A DNA stretch of 64,000 nt from Gnetum montanum (Eukaryota; Streptophyta; Gnetopsida; Gnetales; Gnetaceae): positions 1,052,166 through 1,116,165 of the forward strand of contig MNCI01006151.1 in the NCBI GenBank assembly GCA_015680685.1, given 5' to 3'. The notes beneath the pieces are model-generated. The model was not told the origin of the DNA and did not search any database. It was given only the letters and a program-made list of their open reading frames with translations. Within the stretch, counting starts at the first letter, position 1. Each line of letters starts with the position of its first letter. A program made the position numbers and the translations under genes. Below are positions 22,809-33,248 of this stretch, piece by piece.

Positions 22809-25579
22809 TCAGGTTCTCAATGATGGTGGCTCTTCCATCAGTTGCTTCCCTTTATCATCAAGCTCCTTAAATTGGTATCTTTTCAATAATGTGTAAATTT
22901 TCTCTTCTTTTATCGAGGGATCATTTACGATCCATGCTTATTGTGCAACATGTGATGGGCCCAGTACACCCCATTGGCATGGTAGCTATAGGAACATTTG
23001 TTTTGATTTGACATACGACATTACAAACTACCTTCTTTCTTCCTCAAATGCTTTGACCACCTTTTTGTAATTCCTTATAATCTATCATGCAAAGAGCCAA
23101 GTTTGTTGTAACACCTTTTTGGCCTTGATAGCTATCCCTGACAATCTTGAGTTTTGAGCTTGCCACATGTAGCTTTTATAGCACATCCTTTCTATCAATA
23201 AAATCCTTCTCATACAAAGCATACATGGATGCTACTTATTATTCTAGCTTATTTCTAGGCTTGCCTACTATTAACATGGCTAAGTTAGCATAACAAAGAT
23301 TAGCTAACCCCATGTACTTTGTAAGATATTTGATCTATAGGTCTTTGTTCTTTGTTTCCGCCTAGTGAACATGAGCAAGGCTATCCAAGATTTGCTAGCA
23401 ATTAGGATTCTATACAGAGATAAAATTGCTTTTGGCCTTTTCCATCTAAATCTTCTTCTCATTGAACTACTTATACATGCCCACCTAGTCATAAAAATTT
23501 TTCTTGAGCCTCTTATGTTTCTTAGCCTCATTTTTCCACATGCTTATATTTATAGAAAATTTCTATCTTATTGCACAAACTTCTTTCATAAATAGGATCA
23601 TATTTTCTCTAGCTAAGTAGCTCATGTCTTGGTTGATCCTCATAAGTTGTTTTCTTAATTTATGGATTATTTCTTCAAGAACATTTTTTTATTTTTCTAC
23701 ATTTCTCAACCCTGTATTGTTTGTAGCTAAATCCTTATTCTCTTCTTGTAAGGTAGTGAGTTCTTTCGCACGGGAATATATTTGGGCTTCTACTACTAAA
23801 GCATCCCATATTTCCTTTTCCTTCTCCCTTTCCATCTTCATGATTTGATCAACCAACTTATTCACATGGTCATTTCTAAACTATTCTAATTGATTTAGCA
23901 TCATAAATTATGCAAAATCACTTCTTTCAGCTTGCAGGGTGGTTAGCTCTTCTTGTAGCCTTCTAACTTTGTTCATAGCATGTTCTACCCTAGTCTCTAC
24001 CATGACCAACTTTCCCTTAGTGGCTATTAGATTAGACTATGCTACAATGATATTATTAAGGATATCAAAATGATTCTACATGAGTTTACTTGTCTACAGA
24101 AGTCTATTAAGTATATCTTCATGTTTTGCAAGATTCATTGATGAACCTGCTAGCATCTAAGCATCTCTTGCTCCTAAAATATCTTCTAGTGGCACAATAG
24201 GGATGTTAAAGAACTCCTTGATGTGATCTGTAATCACCTCAACTACCCCTATTACTTCTTGATGTTGTGTGACTAGTCCTGTGGCTCCTTCTCAAGGCTC
24301 AAGCATCACTTGAAATAATGCAACATTCGTTGATATCTATTATGGCCATTCATCCCCTCCTCCTAACTACAATTAGATTTTTCCACTAGCATGGTCTATG
24401 GAAAACATGGGTCTATTGGCATTTTCTACGACCTTGTAAACATTAGCCTCTTCACGTGTTCCCCAACTAATAGTTTTTGCAATTTGTTGCAAATGGCTCA
24501 TCAATGGCTTGTAATCTTGTGGTGGAAATGACAGAACTTTTTGTTGCTACTATTGCTCAATCTATTGTTTACTTCTAGGCTTAGCCTATTGTTACTAACT
24601 AGTAGCTATAATGCTACCAGTAAGTGTAATGCCTATAATTCCCTCAATGCATGCAAATTTTTCCACCTAATATTTCTTCAAAGGCATCAATTTAAGCATT
24701 TCTACATATGAAGTGTTTTGAGCCTTCCTGAGAATGTCATTGGTGTACCCTAGGGTTCTAGCTTGTTTGCATAACTTCTTAATTAGGAAAGGAAATGGAA
24801 GTGTCAAATTCCCTACCTTTTTCTCCTTAAACCACATTTGAATCTTGAGGAAGTAAATATGGGTGATGTTTGCATTGAACTTTCCCATAATGATAGCACT
24901 TCCTCTAGCTACATATGTTGATATTTGATTGATTCTTTTAGTAGGGAATAGGTGATATGTGTCAATTTTGAAACATATTTTCTTCTTAGAGCTTAGCTCA
25001 CTGTAATCCTTGTCATCTTTGCCATATTCCCATTGCAACTATAGTTTTCTTACATTAGTATCATATCTAGTGGAGAGTTGTGCCACCTTTGCCCCTTCAT
25101 TGGACAGATTGAGAGCTTTCACAATCACCTTCACTGAATAGGATACAAAGACTCCCTCAATTTTGATTATTGCATTGGCCAGCTAGTTATGCCAAAACTA
25201 TTATGTCTCTCCTAAGTATTATTCCTCACTACTTGTAAGTGTGGGCCATAGTGGTGATGCTTGGAGTTGTTCCTTCAATATTTTTGGAGCAAATTCCATC
25301 AATGGACTTATGGACATAATCATTTTCTCCTAAATGGCCTTGAGGCAAACTAGTAATAACATGGGCAATGTCCTTGTTCTAGTACTTGTGGATCTTATGC
25401 CTCTACTTGGGCTAAGTGCTCTATGATAATAGTTTCTTAATGGATACTAAAAGATTAAACCTCTTGGTCTACATGTTCTACTTGTGGGTTTGTTCCCCCA
25501 TTCGCCCTCTCCCATAGCATTTGAGTCTTTTGCTTCCTAGTTGTGAAGGTCCACTTTCTTCTCCTTTCTTCAGGATCAT
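22809..25579 (-). pseudogene. Extra 3' ORF (aORF) of element C
   Basis: It starts at ATG 25579-25577 (MILKK) after a decayed splice acceptor and ends at TGA 22811-22809 (LMEEPPSLRT), about 920 codons with stops and shifts. The best open part is 25038-24667, which carries the PF20167-like core: CFKIDTYHLFPTKRINQIST, VARGSAIIMGKF, and LTLPFPFLIKKLCKQA. A VVEVITDHIKEFFNIPIVP block lies near 24195-24250. The coiled coil spans about 24100-23300, then the end block. The intergenic position and length are like element 1 (2745 nt). In C it sits between pol and the 3' LTR of one element, the clearest proof of membership. No enzyme motif or membrane segment seen. Confidence 0.75.
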
Positions 25580-25862
25580 TTGCAATCAACAAGGAATTGA
25601 AAATTATTAAATTGTTTACACTAGTTCTTAATAGCTCTTTTCCTTACTCATACCCTTGGCTATATCAAGTTCTTATCATATTATGATTGTAGAGTTAGAA
25701 AAATTCTTAGGTGGTATCCTTAGAACCTTTTCCTATTATTATTTTTTATGCTTTTCTATGACTTAATGTAATTGATGTGATTTATTTGGAGGATTTTTTA
25801 AGTGTTTTTGGCCTTAGTTTGATTGAAAAATTATAGAATTCTCATTATTTCTTTATGCTTAC
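25580..25862 (-). other. Putative leader intron of the extra ORF (element C)
   Basis: The donor GG|GTAAGC (25862) and decayed acceptor TTGATTGCAA (25580; AG to AA) bracket 283 nt ending at the ATG. The layout matches elements 1 and E. Confidence 0.45.
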
Positions 25863-25928
25863 CCTTTAAGATACCTTCCAATCATTAGAATTTTTAACTC
25901 AAATTTTAACAATATCACACTAAGTACT

Positions 25929-25957
25929 TCCCCCCACCCCCTCCCCCTCCGCCACAA
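25929..25957 (-). other. G-rich tract with four G-runs in the aORF leader
   Basis: On the - strand the tract holds GGCGGAGGGGGAGGGGGTGG and a further G-run, with consecutive runs of five or more G after the first. It fits the G-quadruplex pattern in sequence terms. It sits where elements 1 and E have the short TAGTCATGGGAAG motif, so it looks like an expansion of a PPT-like motif. Confidence 0.65.
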
Positions 25958-26129
25958 CTAAGTTGAGAGCTCCATGACCAACAAGGTTCAAGAATTTTGA
26001 AGATAGGATCTACAAGGGCAAAGTTATGAGTGTTGAAAGTTAGCGTGTCATAGCACTATTTGAAAGGAAAAATGGCAAAAACTCTCTACTTAGGAAATGG
26101 GGAATGGAAAAATTTGCTAACTCCCAACA

Positions 26130-26240
26130 CCTATATATACTATTTTTATGTAGGCGATATCATAGATCATATATCCTAGATATGACATCCAATGGTTTCT
26201 AATATCATAACTATGATATCACAACTAAAAATTTCAAATT
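26130..26240 (-). promoter_or_regulatory. Putative internal promoter of the extra ORF (element C)
   Basis: Read on the - strand: TGATATCATAGTTATGATAT, further GATAT/ATATC words including ATCTATGATATCGCC, then a TATA-like AGTATATATAGG at about 26140-26152. The same palindromic words occur in this element's LTR U3 (42130-42235). Confidence 0.55.
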
Positions 26241-26777
26241 TTTGTTGGAGTTTTCTATAAAATAAGGAATCAAATGAAATGTCTAGAAGATACAAAGCAT
26301 GTCTATAGGATCTTAGATTAGTAATGATGCACAATATTTGAGAATTTGACATTGAAGTTTCATGAAGAAGGAGTGTCAAGCAAAGAAAGTGTATTGAATG
26401 GATAGGAAATGGGTAGTAAATTTTAAGTGTATGAATAGATTGCTAGATGTTATGGAAAGTCCTGATTAAAGTTTGACCATTGTGAAAGGCATAAGATGAT
26501 GTGAAATTTCTTGTCAAGTATGAAATACAAGAGTTATATAAGTAGGTCCTTCCCAAAGCAGGCTCCAACCCTTAGTGCCCTTGTATAACCATGTCTAAAA
26601 GTGTCCTTAGGCACTCAAGGAGTTGAATGTAAGACATACTTGTTAGCAAAACACATATGTTGGTATTGTTGAATTGAAAAAATATCACTATAGTACATGA
26701 AACCATAAGTTATGATTAACTATACAGTGAGGTGAGATGGAGAATAGAGAGGTTGCAGATCTTGGGACATGAGGTGT
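26241..26777 (-). other. Spacer of element C, distal part
   Basis: Non-coding sequence homologous to element 1 at about 3600-4170, including GTGCCTAAGGACACTTTTAG near 26597-26616 and GGGTTGGAGCCTGCTTTGGG near 26556-26576. The proximal part of the same spacer continues at 34106, on the other side of element G. Confidence 0.7.
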
Positions 26778-26782
26778 CTTAC
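26778..26782. other. Target-site duplication of element G (left copy)
   Basis: CTTAC directly precedes the LTR terminus TGATGAG at 26783 and is repeated at 34101-34105 directly after the other LTR. A 5-bp duplication is standard for Ty3/gypsy integration. Confidence 0.92.
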
Positions 26783-27856
26783 TGATGAGTGGCGAGGTAC
26801 CCCTACACTCAACCATATGAATACGAGCGTGTACACACGATCTGGTCGAACTTTGCAGAATAAATGCCTTAACGCCACAAGAAACACTTGGGGTTAATCA
26901 TTCGTTGTCTTCCTAGGCTTGCTTGTATGTGTCATGGTGTATGGTTAAGCAAGTCTAAGGTATGTGATTTTTTTGGTATTTTTCAGTTTATCTCCTAAGC
27001 TATGAGGGAAAGGGTTGAGAAACTAGCTAACTCTAACTAATGTCCTAAGTCTAAATTAACTAGCGTCAGCATCCGTTCCCACTTACTGGACACACCCTGA
27101 ACTATGCAACTGTGGCTACCAAACACTAATCATTACTGGGATCATCACACATAACGCAAGTGCTCGAAGTGGTCGTACTGAGGCACATATTTAGCCTAAG
27201 TGTGATAATTAGCCAATTCCTTGGCTAGCCATACACACCCGTGGGCGCTCGTAGGCAAGTCGTACTTATCATACGTTCTAGCCTAGCAATGAGTAGCCAA
27301 TTCCTTCGCTAGCTGTACACATTGGACTACTACTGGGATTACCAAGCACAGATCCTAGAATATGCTACTGGGTTACCAAGCAGTCACAATGCTTGTAGTC
27401 AAGTCGTACCCACGCGTTGCGACGAGTAGCCGATTCCTTGATTAGCCGTACACATCCGTAGATGCTCGTAATCAAGTCGTACTCGTGCGCACTAGGAAAG
27501 CAATAAATAAAAATAATTAAAACCATGTACTAAAAGGTTTATCCAATCAAGTTCATCTTTATTACCATACACAACTTGTGTTCAGGTTACAAAGTTGCTC
27601 GAATAAAGAGCCATTCACTCTAGGACTCCTACTGCGGGCACATGGGAAATTAATCTAACTCTAGAGTGTTCAAACTGCCAGAGCTTTGCTACTTCTATCC
27701 AGGATTTGGAAATGAAGGGAGTGCCACCTCTTATTTAAAGATATGGCAACGGACCGCGATATCGCGTACGCGATATCGCATGGAGAGACGCGATATCATG
27801 TACGTGATATAGCAGGGGATGCGATATCGTGGTGCTATGCATGTCGTGTCTCATCA
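26783..27856 (-). mobile_element. 3' LTR of element G
   Basis: 1074 bp, from TGATGAGTGGCGAGG to GTGTCTCATCA as read on +. It matches 33249-34100 closely, apart from a 206-bp block (26995-27200) that is replaced by one N in the other copy. It carries the palindromic promoter array at 27755-27830 and repeated phrases such as AGCCGATTCCTTG...CGTACACA. TATA-like word on - is TCTTTAAATAAG (near 27731), slightly decayed compared with the other LTR. Confidence 0.92.
27756..27779. promoter_or_regulatory. Perfect 24-bp palindrome in LTR promoter of element G
   Basis: The core GATATCGCGTACGCGATATC with two more matching bases at each end forms a perfect 24-bp palindrome. A second, imperfect unit follows (GATATCATGTACGTGATATA, 27793-27812), then another GATATC. 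The array lies just upstream (on the - strand) of the TATA-like box. The other LTR and the solo LTR at 52378 carry the same unit with transitions. Confidence 0.8.
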
Positions 27857-27869
27857 TACCCCCATGACT
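27857..27869 (-). other. Polypurine tract of element G
   Basis: AGTCATGGGGGTA on the - strand directly precedes the LTR terminus TGATGAG. The identical 13-mer recurs at 28449-28461, about 590 bp upstream in element orientation. Confidence 0.8.
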
Positions 27870-29093
27870 GAATGAAAACTCATCCTCAAGTTCCTTACAA
27901 TGATATCAGGTAGGGATGGGATTATTGAGGGGGAATGGAACTAATGGGATGACATGTGAATGGATCATTATTACAAGACTTGGCAAAACTGGTGTTCATG
28001 ACAACAAGGGTGAACACCTTATTACAATGACATCGGCCACATTTGGCAGCTGAGAGAAAAGAGGAAAGAGAATAGAAGAGAAGAAGAGGGAAGAGTCTTT
28101 CTGTTGCCAACGCCTAGATTGCACCTTCTGTTGTTCATCCGTAAGCACATTATCCATTCTACTCCTTGCATAGCTGCTTCAGCGTTGCTCCATTCCAAGT
28201 GTTTGCTCCAGATCCATTCCGTTGTTGTATGATTGCCATCTGCACACACAACGCAATCATATATTAGCAAGGGTAATTGAATCATTAAGTAAATAATACC
28301 TTGCTTTGGTTTAGGTTCATTGGCTAGGTTGTGGTATGGCTTATATGGATCGGGGAAAATGTAGATGATGACTACCGAAGGTGTAGGGGTTAAGGAGAAA
28401 AACGAAAAAATCCGGGGCATAGGAGAAAAATCAAAAAAATAGGTCCCATACCCCCATGACTAATCGCGAACCTCCTGTAGCAGTAGAATGGAGAAAGAAA
28501 AGGAGTAAGAAAGATAGGGAAAAAGGGACAACAATGGCATCAGTGAAATGGATGTCAAGATGTAAATGAACAAAAAGAAAATTAATTGCAAAAATGTTAA
28601 GGAAAAGAAGTTAACTAATGTTCCAAATAGGATTGTCAGTGGGTCCTCCCCAAAGCAGGCTCATGCCCTTAATGCCCTGACAATCCCACATTCAAGGAGT
28701 TTGTAGGCTCAGGGAATGTCCTTTGGAAAAGGAGTTAAAGTCTTAACCGGAAGAATTTACCAAAAAGAAAACAATGCATCAACCAAAATATATACACTAA
28801 TGATACAACCGGCAATGAGGTGAACAATGGAGAGAAGGATGGGAAGAAGAGAAGTGGAATGGAATCCTAAGACAAGGTGGTGTACAGCCCCTTGTGTGTT
28901 TGATGATTAATGTGACTTGGCGAATCTCATTCCAACTAGGGCTCAAACCAACCACTTCCAGTGACTGCGCATCAATGCATTTGGCTAAATCATCCACTTG
29001 GATAACAAGGATGCATCTTCAAAGAGCCACCACCATTCCAACGAAACAAAGAAGAGAATGGGAAGCGAGAAGGGCCTTAGTTAGAGGGAACAC
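27870..29093 (-). other. 3' non-coding region of element G
   Basis: No domain recognised. A phrase near 28640-28680 (GGTCCTCCCCAAAGCAGGCTC on +) is shared with the spacer of C (26547-26568), so this is the family spacer. Two small overlapping open frames on - (28420-28022 and 28110-27922) have no known motif. A possible 60-nt intron lies at 28240-28299 (donor CAAG|GTATTATT, branch-like CTAAT, acceptor TGTGTGCAG|ATG), opening a 26-codon frame MAIIQQRNGSGANTW. Confidence 0.5.
28449..28461 (-). other. Second exact copy of the polypurine 13-mer in element G
   Basis: AGTCATGGGGGTA, identical to the tract at 27857-27869, followed here by TGGGACC instead of an LTR. It may be an additional plus-strand start site or the scar of an earlier LTR junction. 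Confidence 0.6.
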
Positions 29094-29369
29094 NNNNNNN
29101 NNNNNNNNNNNNNNNNNNNNNNNNNNNNNNNNNNNNNNNNNNNNNNNNNNNNNNNNNNNNNNNNNNNNNNNNNNNNNNNNNNNNNNNNNNNNNNNNNNNN
29201 NNNNNNNNNNNNNNNNNNNNNNNNNNNNNNNNNNNNNNNNNNNNNNNNNNNNNNNNNNNNNNNNNNNNNNNNNNNNNNNNNNNNNNNNNNNNNNNNNNNN
29301 NNNNNNNNNNNNNNNNNNNNNNNNNNNNNNNNNNNNNNNNNNNNNNNNNNNNNNNNNNNNNNNNNNNNN
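29094..29369. other. Assembly gap of 276 N
   Basis: Undetermined bases inside element G. Reading frames that cross it are meaningless. Confidence 0.99.
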
Positions 29370-29576
29370 AAGGGGACTATACATTTCCAAGCCAAGGGAA
29401 ACCATAGACTTGATGGAGGGATGAATGAAGTGATCTCATTGCCTACCATATCAAAAGAACATACCTTTGTATCAACAATGTAACTTAAAGGTAAAAACCA
29501 AACATTAGCAATTAATGAAAAACAGTTCGGCCCATCAGCCTAAACACTTATTGGATGACGAACTTACATAGTGGAT

Positions 29577-29578
<2 letters not shown>

Positions 29579-29610
<32 letters not shown>
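29579..29610. repeat. (CA)16 microsatellite
   Basis: Sixteen CA units on + (GT on the element strand), at the end of the T-rich tract of G. Confidence 0.97.
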
Positions 29611-29614
<4 letters not shown>

Positions 29615-29755
29615 AGAAAAGTATAACAATGGTGTAAAACAAAAATAAGAAAAGTTAAAGAAATTTGTAAAACAAAAGTTAGAAAAGTTAAATAAATTTG
29701 TAAAACAAAAATGTGTAAAACAAAAATGTTGTAAAACAATAACTGAAAAAGATCT
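29611..29755 (-). repeat. T-rich tandem-like tract after gag-protease of G
   Basis: On the - strand, units of TTTTTGTTTTACA recur about five times with spacers of TTTAACTTTTC type. It is the clearest repeat structure among the T-rich tracts that follow pol in this family. Confidence 0.7.
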
Positions 29756-29787
29756 GAGGGCCCCATATGGTTATCATAGGTGGCCAT

Positions 29788-29800
29788 CTCCCCCATGACT
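29788..29800 (-). other. Internal polypurine-type motif of element G
   Basis: AGTCATGGGGGAG on -, followed by ATGGCC, identical to the site in element A at 16921. In G it follows protease remnants directly because RT to integrase are deleted. Confidence 0.65.
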
Positions 29801-30120
29801 GAGTTGTAAGGGAGAGATCCGAAATAGTGAGCGCCTATTGGAATTTCTGAGAAGTGCCCAACTTCTCCCAATTGATGATCTTAAGTTGAGGGGTGGAAGT
29901 TGGCGACACTCACGTTCCAATGAGTCTATGCCACGGTTGTTGGCATGAGTTTCCTCAGTTCGTTCTATGCATATTTTTCTACTCCTATGAGAAGCTGTCA
30001 ACCACGGGGTGTCTACTACTTCTTGTGTGGTTGCTACATACGGCATCTTTGTTGCAGAGTTTCTTGGGCACACCTATTACATGGAGATATTTCCTCCATG
30101 TCATCACCCGATGAATCATT
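29801..30120 (-). other. Junction region between protease and post-pol tract in element G
   Basis: About 300 bp linking the end of the protease with the post-pol motif. I see no RT, RNase H or integrase motif in any frame. The breakpoint of the deletion that removed about 3 kb of pol must lie here. Confidence 0.6.
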
Positions 30121-33105
30121 GTATGTGATGCATGGAACTATTCTCTTCTCGATCTTTCCACATATGTTTATCTTAGAGATTTCCAAGGAAAGATCGTGGA
30201 TCCTAAGGCATGCATCTACTGTACTTAGTTATGCCCTTCCCATTATAATTGGGAAGTCCCCTTCGTTGTTATTCACTTCGATCACTAGAAATTCCATTGG
30301 GTAGGACCAACCACACACAGTGGTAATAACATCCTCCATCGATCCCAAGGGAATCATGATGGACTAGTCCGCCAACTCTAGTTGGATATTGCTCTTCTTA
30401 AGTTGTGGCAGGTTCCAAGCGTGATACATCTTTCGCGAAATTAAGTTGGCTTTGGAACCTAAGTCAAGAAGAGCTTGATGTGGTGCATTTCTAGCGATCT
30501 GCAAATAAATAAAGGGACTTCCAGGGTTAGTTAGTTTCCTGGGAAGGTGTCCTACCTTGATCCAATCAGTTGCGATATGCGTTAGCATAACCGTATGCAT
30601 TACATTCCTTTGGACTGAAGGGTGCTCCAAAGTGTTAGATGGTGGAGGCATGTACATGGCCTCAACCGCTTGTTGTTGCGAGAGTTTGTCTGGGCTTTTG
30701 GTTCTGAAGTAAGATCTTCTCTTTTTACCATTGTCAAAACCATCAGCAAGTTGGATATTTACATCTCTCGCAGCATGACATTGCTGCAGTTGAGGAGGAA
30801 GTTCCCCTTGCATTGTTGGAGTAGGAGGTGTTATGGGAACTACTTGAGGTGGAAGAGGTGCGGCTGGATTAGGAGGATGATGTGGGTATGGAGTGTCTCC
30901 CGGAGGAGAAGGAGTCCTTCTAAAGTACTCTCGAGCTTGGTAGTGATGGTTGGGGGTTACATGACCCATAAAGTCACTTGGAGAAATTGGCTACTGCACA
31001 TAATATCCATAAGGATCGGGCTGCCGGTAAGGGTACTGATGTTTCGGCAATGGCATCCCCCATGACTATGGGTATTGCCATTACTGATGCTGTCTGATGG
31101 GTTGAGGTGGAGTTCCACTTGGGTAGTATGTTAGTGGTTGGTGGCACTTCCTTGGGTTACCTTGTGGATAAGGTAACCTTCGGGGTGTTTGCCGTTGATT
31201 AAGTCTTGAATTTAGTGCATACACCCTAGAATCCTGTAGATGTGAGATAATTGGGCAACATCCCTTAGGATGGTCATAGTAGCAGACCTCACATCCACTA
31301 TCATTATCTAAATCAGAGTTTACAGCCTCATCGGAGATAGGAATTTTTCCATTACCCTTGTTATGTGTAGGGCTTAAATCTCTCCACTTTTTCTTTCCTT
31401 TGTCACTACTTTCCTCAACCTTAGACTCTTCTACAATTTTCAAGACTGTTTCTATCTTAGAGTCTAAGGAACTCCATACATCGTCTACCTTAGCTGCTAT
31501 TTCTGTTGTTAACTTTTGGATCGGCAAGGTTTTCTGGTTCACCAAATCTTCAATTGGTGACTCATCCTCCTCATCATAGAATTTCACTCCCTTCTTGTGA
31601 AGGGAGGAATAGCGATTGTATTCTTCTGCACTTTCTCTCTTCCGTAGCTCACCCTCTTCTTGCGCTACTTGTTCCAACAAGCTTTCAACTTCATGGGCTC
31701 TTAGTTGGGAGAGTCTCCCTTCGGTGTAAGTCCCAAGAGTTCTTTGTGTTTCATTTCATAGCCCATCCACGATGTGGTGAAGTTGATCCCGCTTAGCATA
31801 CCCATGGCCCGGGCAACGATGTAGCAGTGTATAGTAACGGGCCATGGCAGCATCCAAGGGTTCATGAGTACCTTGTTTCCAGCCTTGGATCTGCTTACGC
31901 AAATCGGACACTCTGGAGTACGTCTGATATTTGTTGTTGAACAATTCAAGCATCGTACTCCACCTCCTGATGGTTTTCGGTTCTAGGGACCAGTACCAGC
32001 TCTCTGCTTCTTTAATGAGTGTCCTTGGGAACAACTTAAGCTTCTACCACTCGCTATCAATATTCTGCAAGGCATAGGCATTGTGGAATGCCTGCAAATG
32101 ATTTTGTGGATCAGCATTGTATCCCCCTTCAAATCATGGGATATTGTTCATGTCTAATCGCTTGATCCGACTATCCTTTAAATGCCTTGTGGGAATCCTA
32201 ACTACCTCTGTTATGTTACGCATACTTCAGGTTGCGAGCAGGGGCTCATCATGATCATCTCTTTCATGACGTTTGTGATGTCTTCGTGGTGGTTCCCTAC
32301 TCTCCCTACGTCCTTGCCCTTGTCCTAACTCCTCTCGACCTTCTTGTCGAGGTATTTCATCTTCCCTTTTACTTTTACTCTCTCCGTTATGCTCACGATG
32401 GTTGCACCCCAATGTGGAAGGAGAGTGTGAATGGTGAGATGAAGGAGAAGAAGAAGGGGATCCATCACCATGGCAATGTTTCTTACCTTCTCTTCAGCTA
32501 CTTCGGCCCCGATCGTTGTAACGATCTAAGTGTCTGTCCTTAGTGTGAGTAGTTGTTCCTGCCGTGAACAGTTGGTGCTCATGGGGAGCAAAGCCTGTAG
32601 CATGTATAGTTGATTGAAGGCCCTGATGCTTAACCTCTTCACCGGAGTGAGGAGGAGGAACATCATTTTCTAAGAAACCCATTGTGAGGGGTTCCTCGTC
32701 TCCTATTTCACTAATGACATGGGGGACCTTGCCCTTCAATAATGAATGTTGGCTCTCCTGCCTTGCGTCCCTCATACGTTGCAAAGCAGTGGGTTGATAA
32801 TCCCTTATATGATATCTTCTAGCAACGTATTCAGTGAATAAGTCCTGCATACCAATCTGTGCCAATCCATGGAAAAGCATGTTCGGAACAGATCGATCTG
32901 GTGGTAAAACTATATTACCAAAAGAATCTCTCCAATGCAACTGTTCATCCTGATGGAGAGTAAAAATGTAATCAAGGGTATACTCATCAGGATGAGTATA
33001 AGTTATCGTATACTGTTTAGGACCTGGTTGATCTAGGTTATGCGTATGATGCTGACCGTCTCCTGTGTTGCCCTTAGGTGAGTTGATTTCATGAGAAAAG
33101 GCCAT
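30121..33105 (-). pseudogene. gag-protease of element G, one frame with few stops
   Basis: From ATG 33105 the open pieces 33105-32494, 32412-32227, 32034-31756, 31680-31081 and 30969-30364 all lie in one frame, so breaks are in-frame stops (TGA at 32494, 32227 and 31756; TAA at 31081; TAG at 30364), not shifts. The N-terminal domain (DYIFTLHQDEQLHWRDSFGN) is shared with A and C. The capsid-type gag region is at 32034-31756 (ESWYWSLEPKTIRRWSTMLE). A Cys-rich CEVCYYDHPKGCCP block lies near 31290 and a Pro-rich linker near 30850-31100. The protease has LLDLGSKANLISRKMYHAW near 30410-30480, and IIMGRA near 30235. Three of the stops are TGA, consistent with CGA decay. Gag would form particles and protease would process them; enzymes must come from elsewhere. 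Confidence 0.88.
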
Positions 33106-33229
33106 CTTAATGGTGTGTTGTTTAACCGTTATTTATGTTCTTAATTAACTGATTAACCCTAAGGTTCGTTGAGGCTCACAATGATGTGAGTGATATCCCT
33201 TATGTTCAATTGGCATAAAAAACACTTAA

Positions 33230-33247
33230 TCCCTGGCAATGGTGCCA
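33230..33247 (-). other. Primer binding site, tRNA-Asp type (element G)
   Basis: TGGCACCATTGCCAGGGA on -, one base after the 5' LTR. It differs from the tRNA-Asp complement by three G-to-A changes, two of which match those in element A. Confidence 0.8.
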
Positions 33248-33248
33248 A

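Noticed and set aside
27421-27500. Repeated phrases in G LTRs (AGCCGATTCCTTG...CGTACACA) as a possible CRISPR-like array
   Set aside because: The repeats are part of the LTR, spaced irregularly and also present in the partner LTR; this is eukaryotic DNA.
28894-29449. Long open frames on both strands across the N gap
   Set aside because: Most of their codons are N; the openness comes from the gap.
32232-32543. 103-codon + strand frame opposite G gag
   Set aside because: It is antisense to the well-supported gag-protease frame and has no motif.
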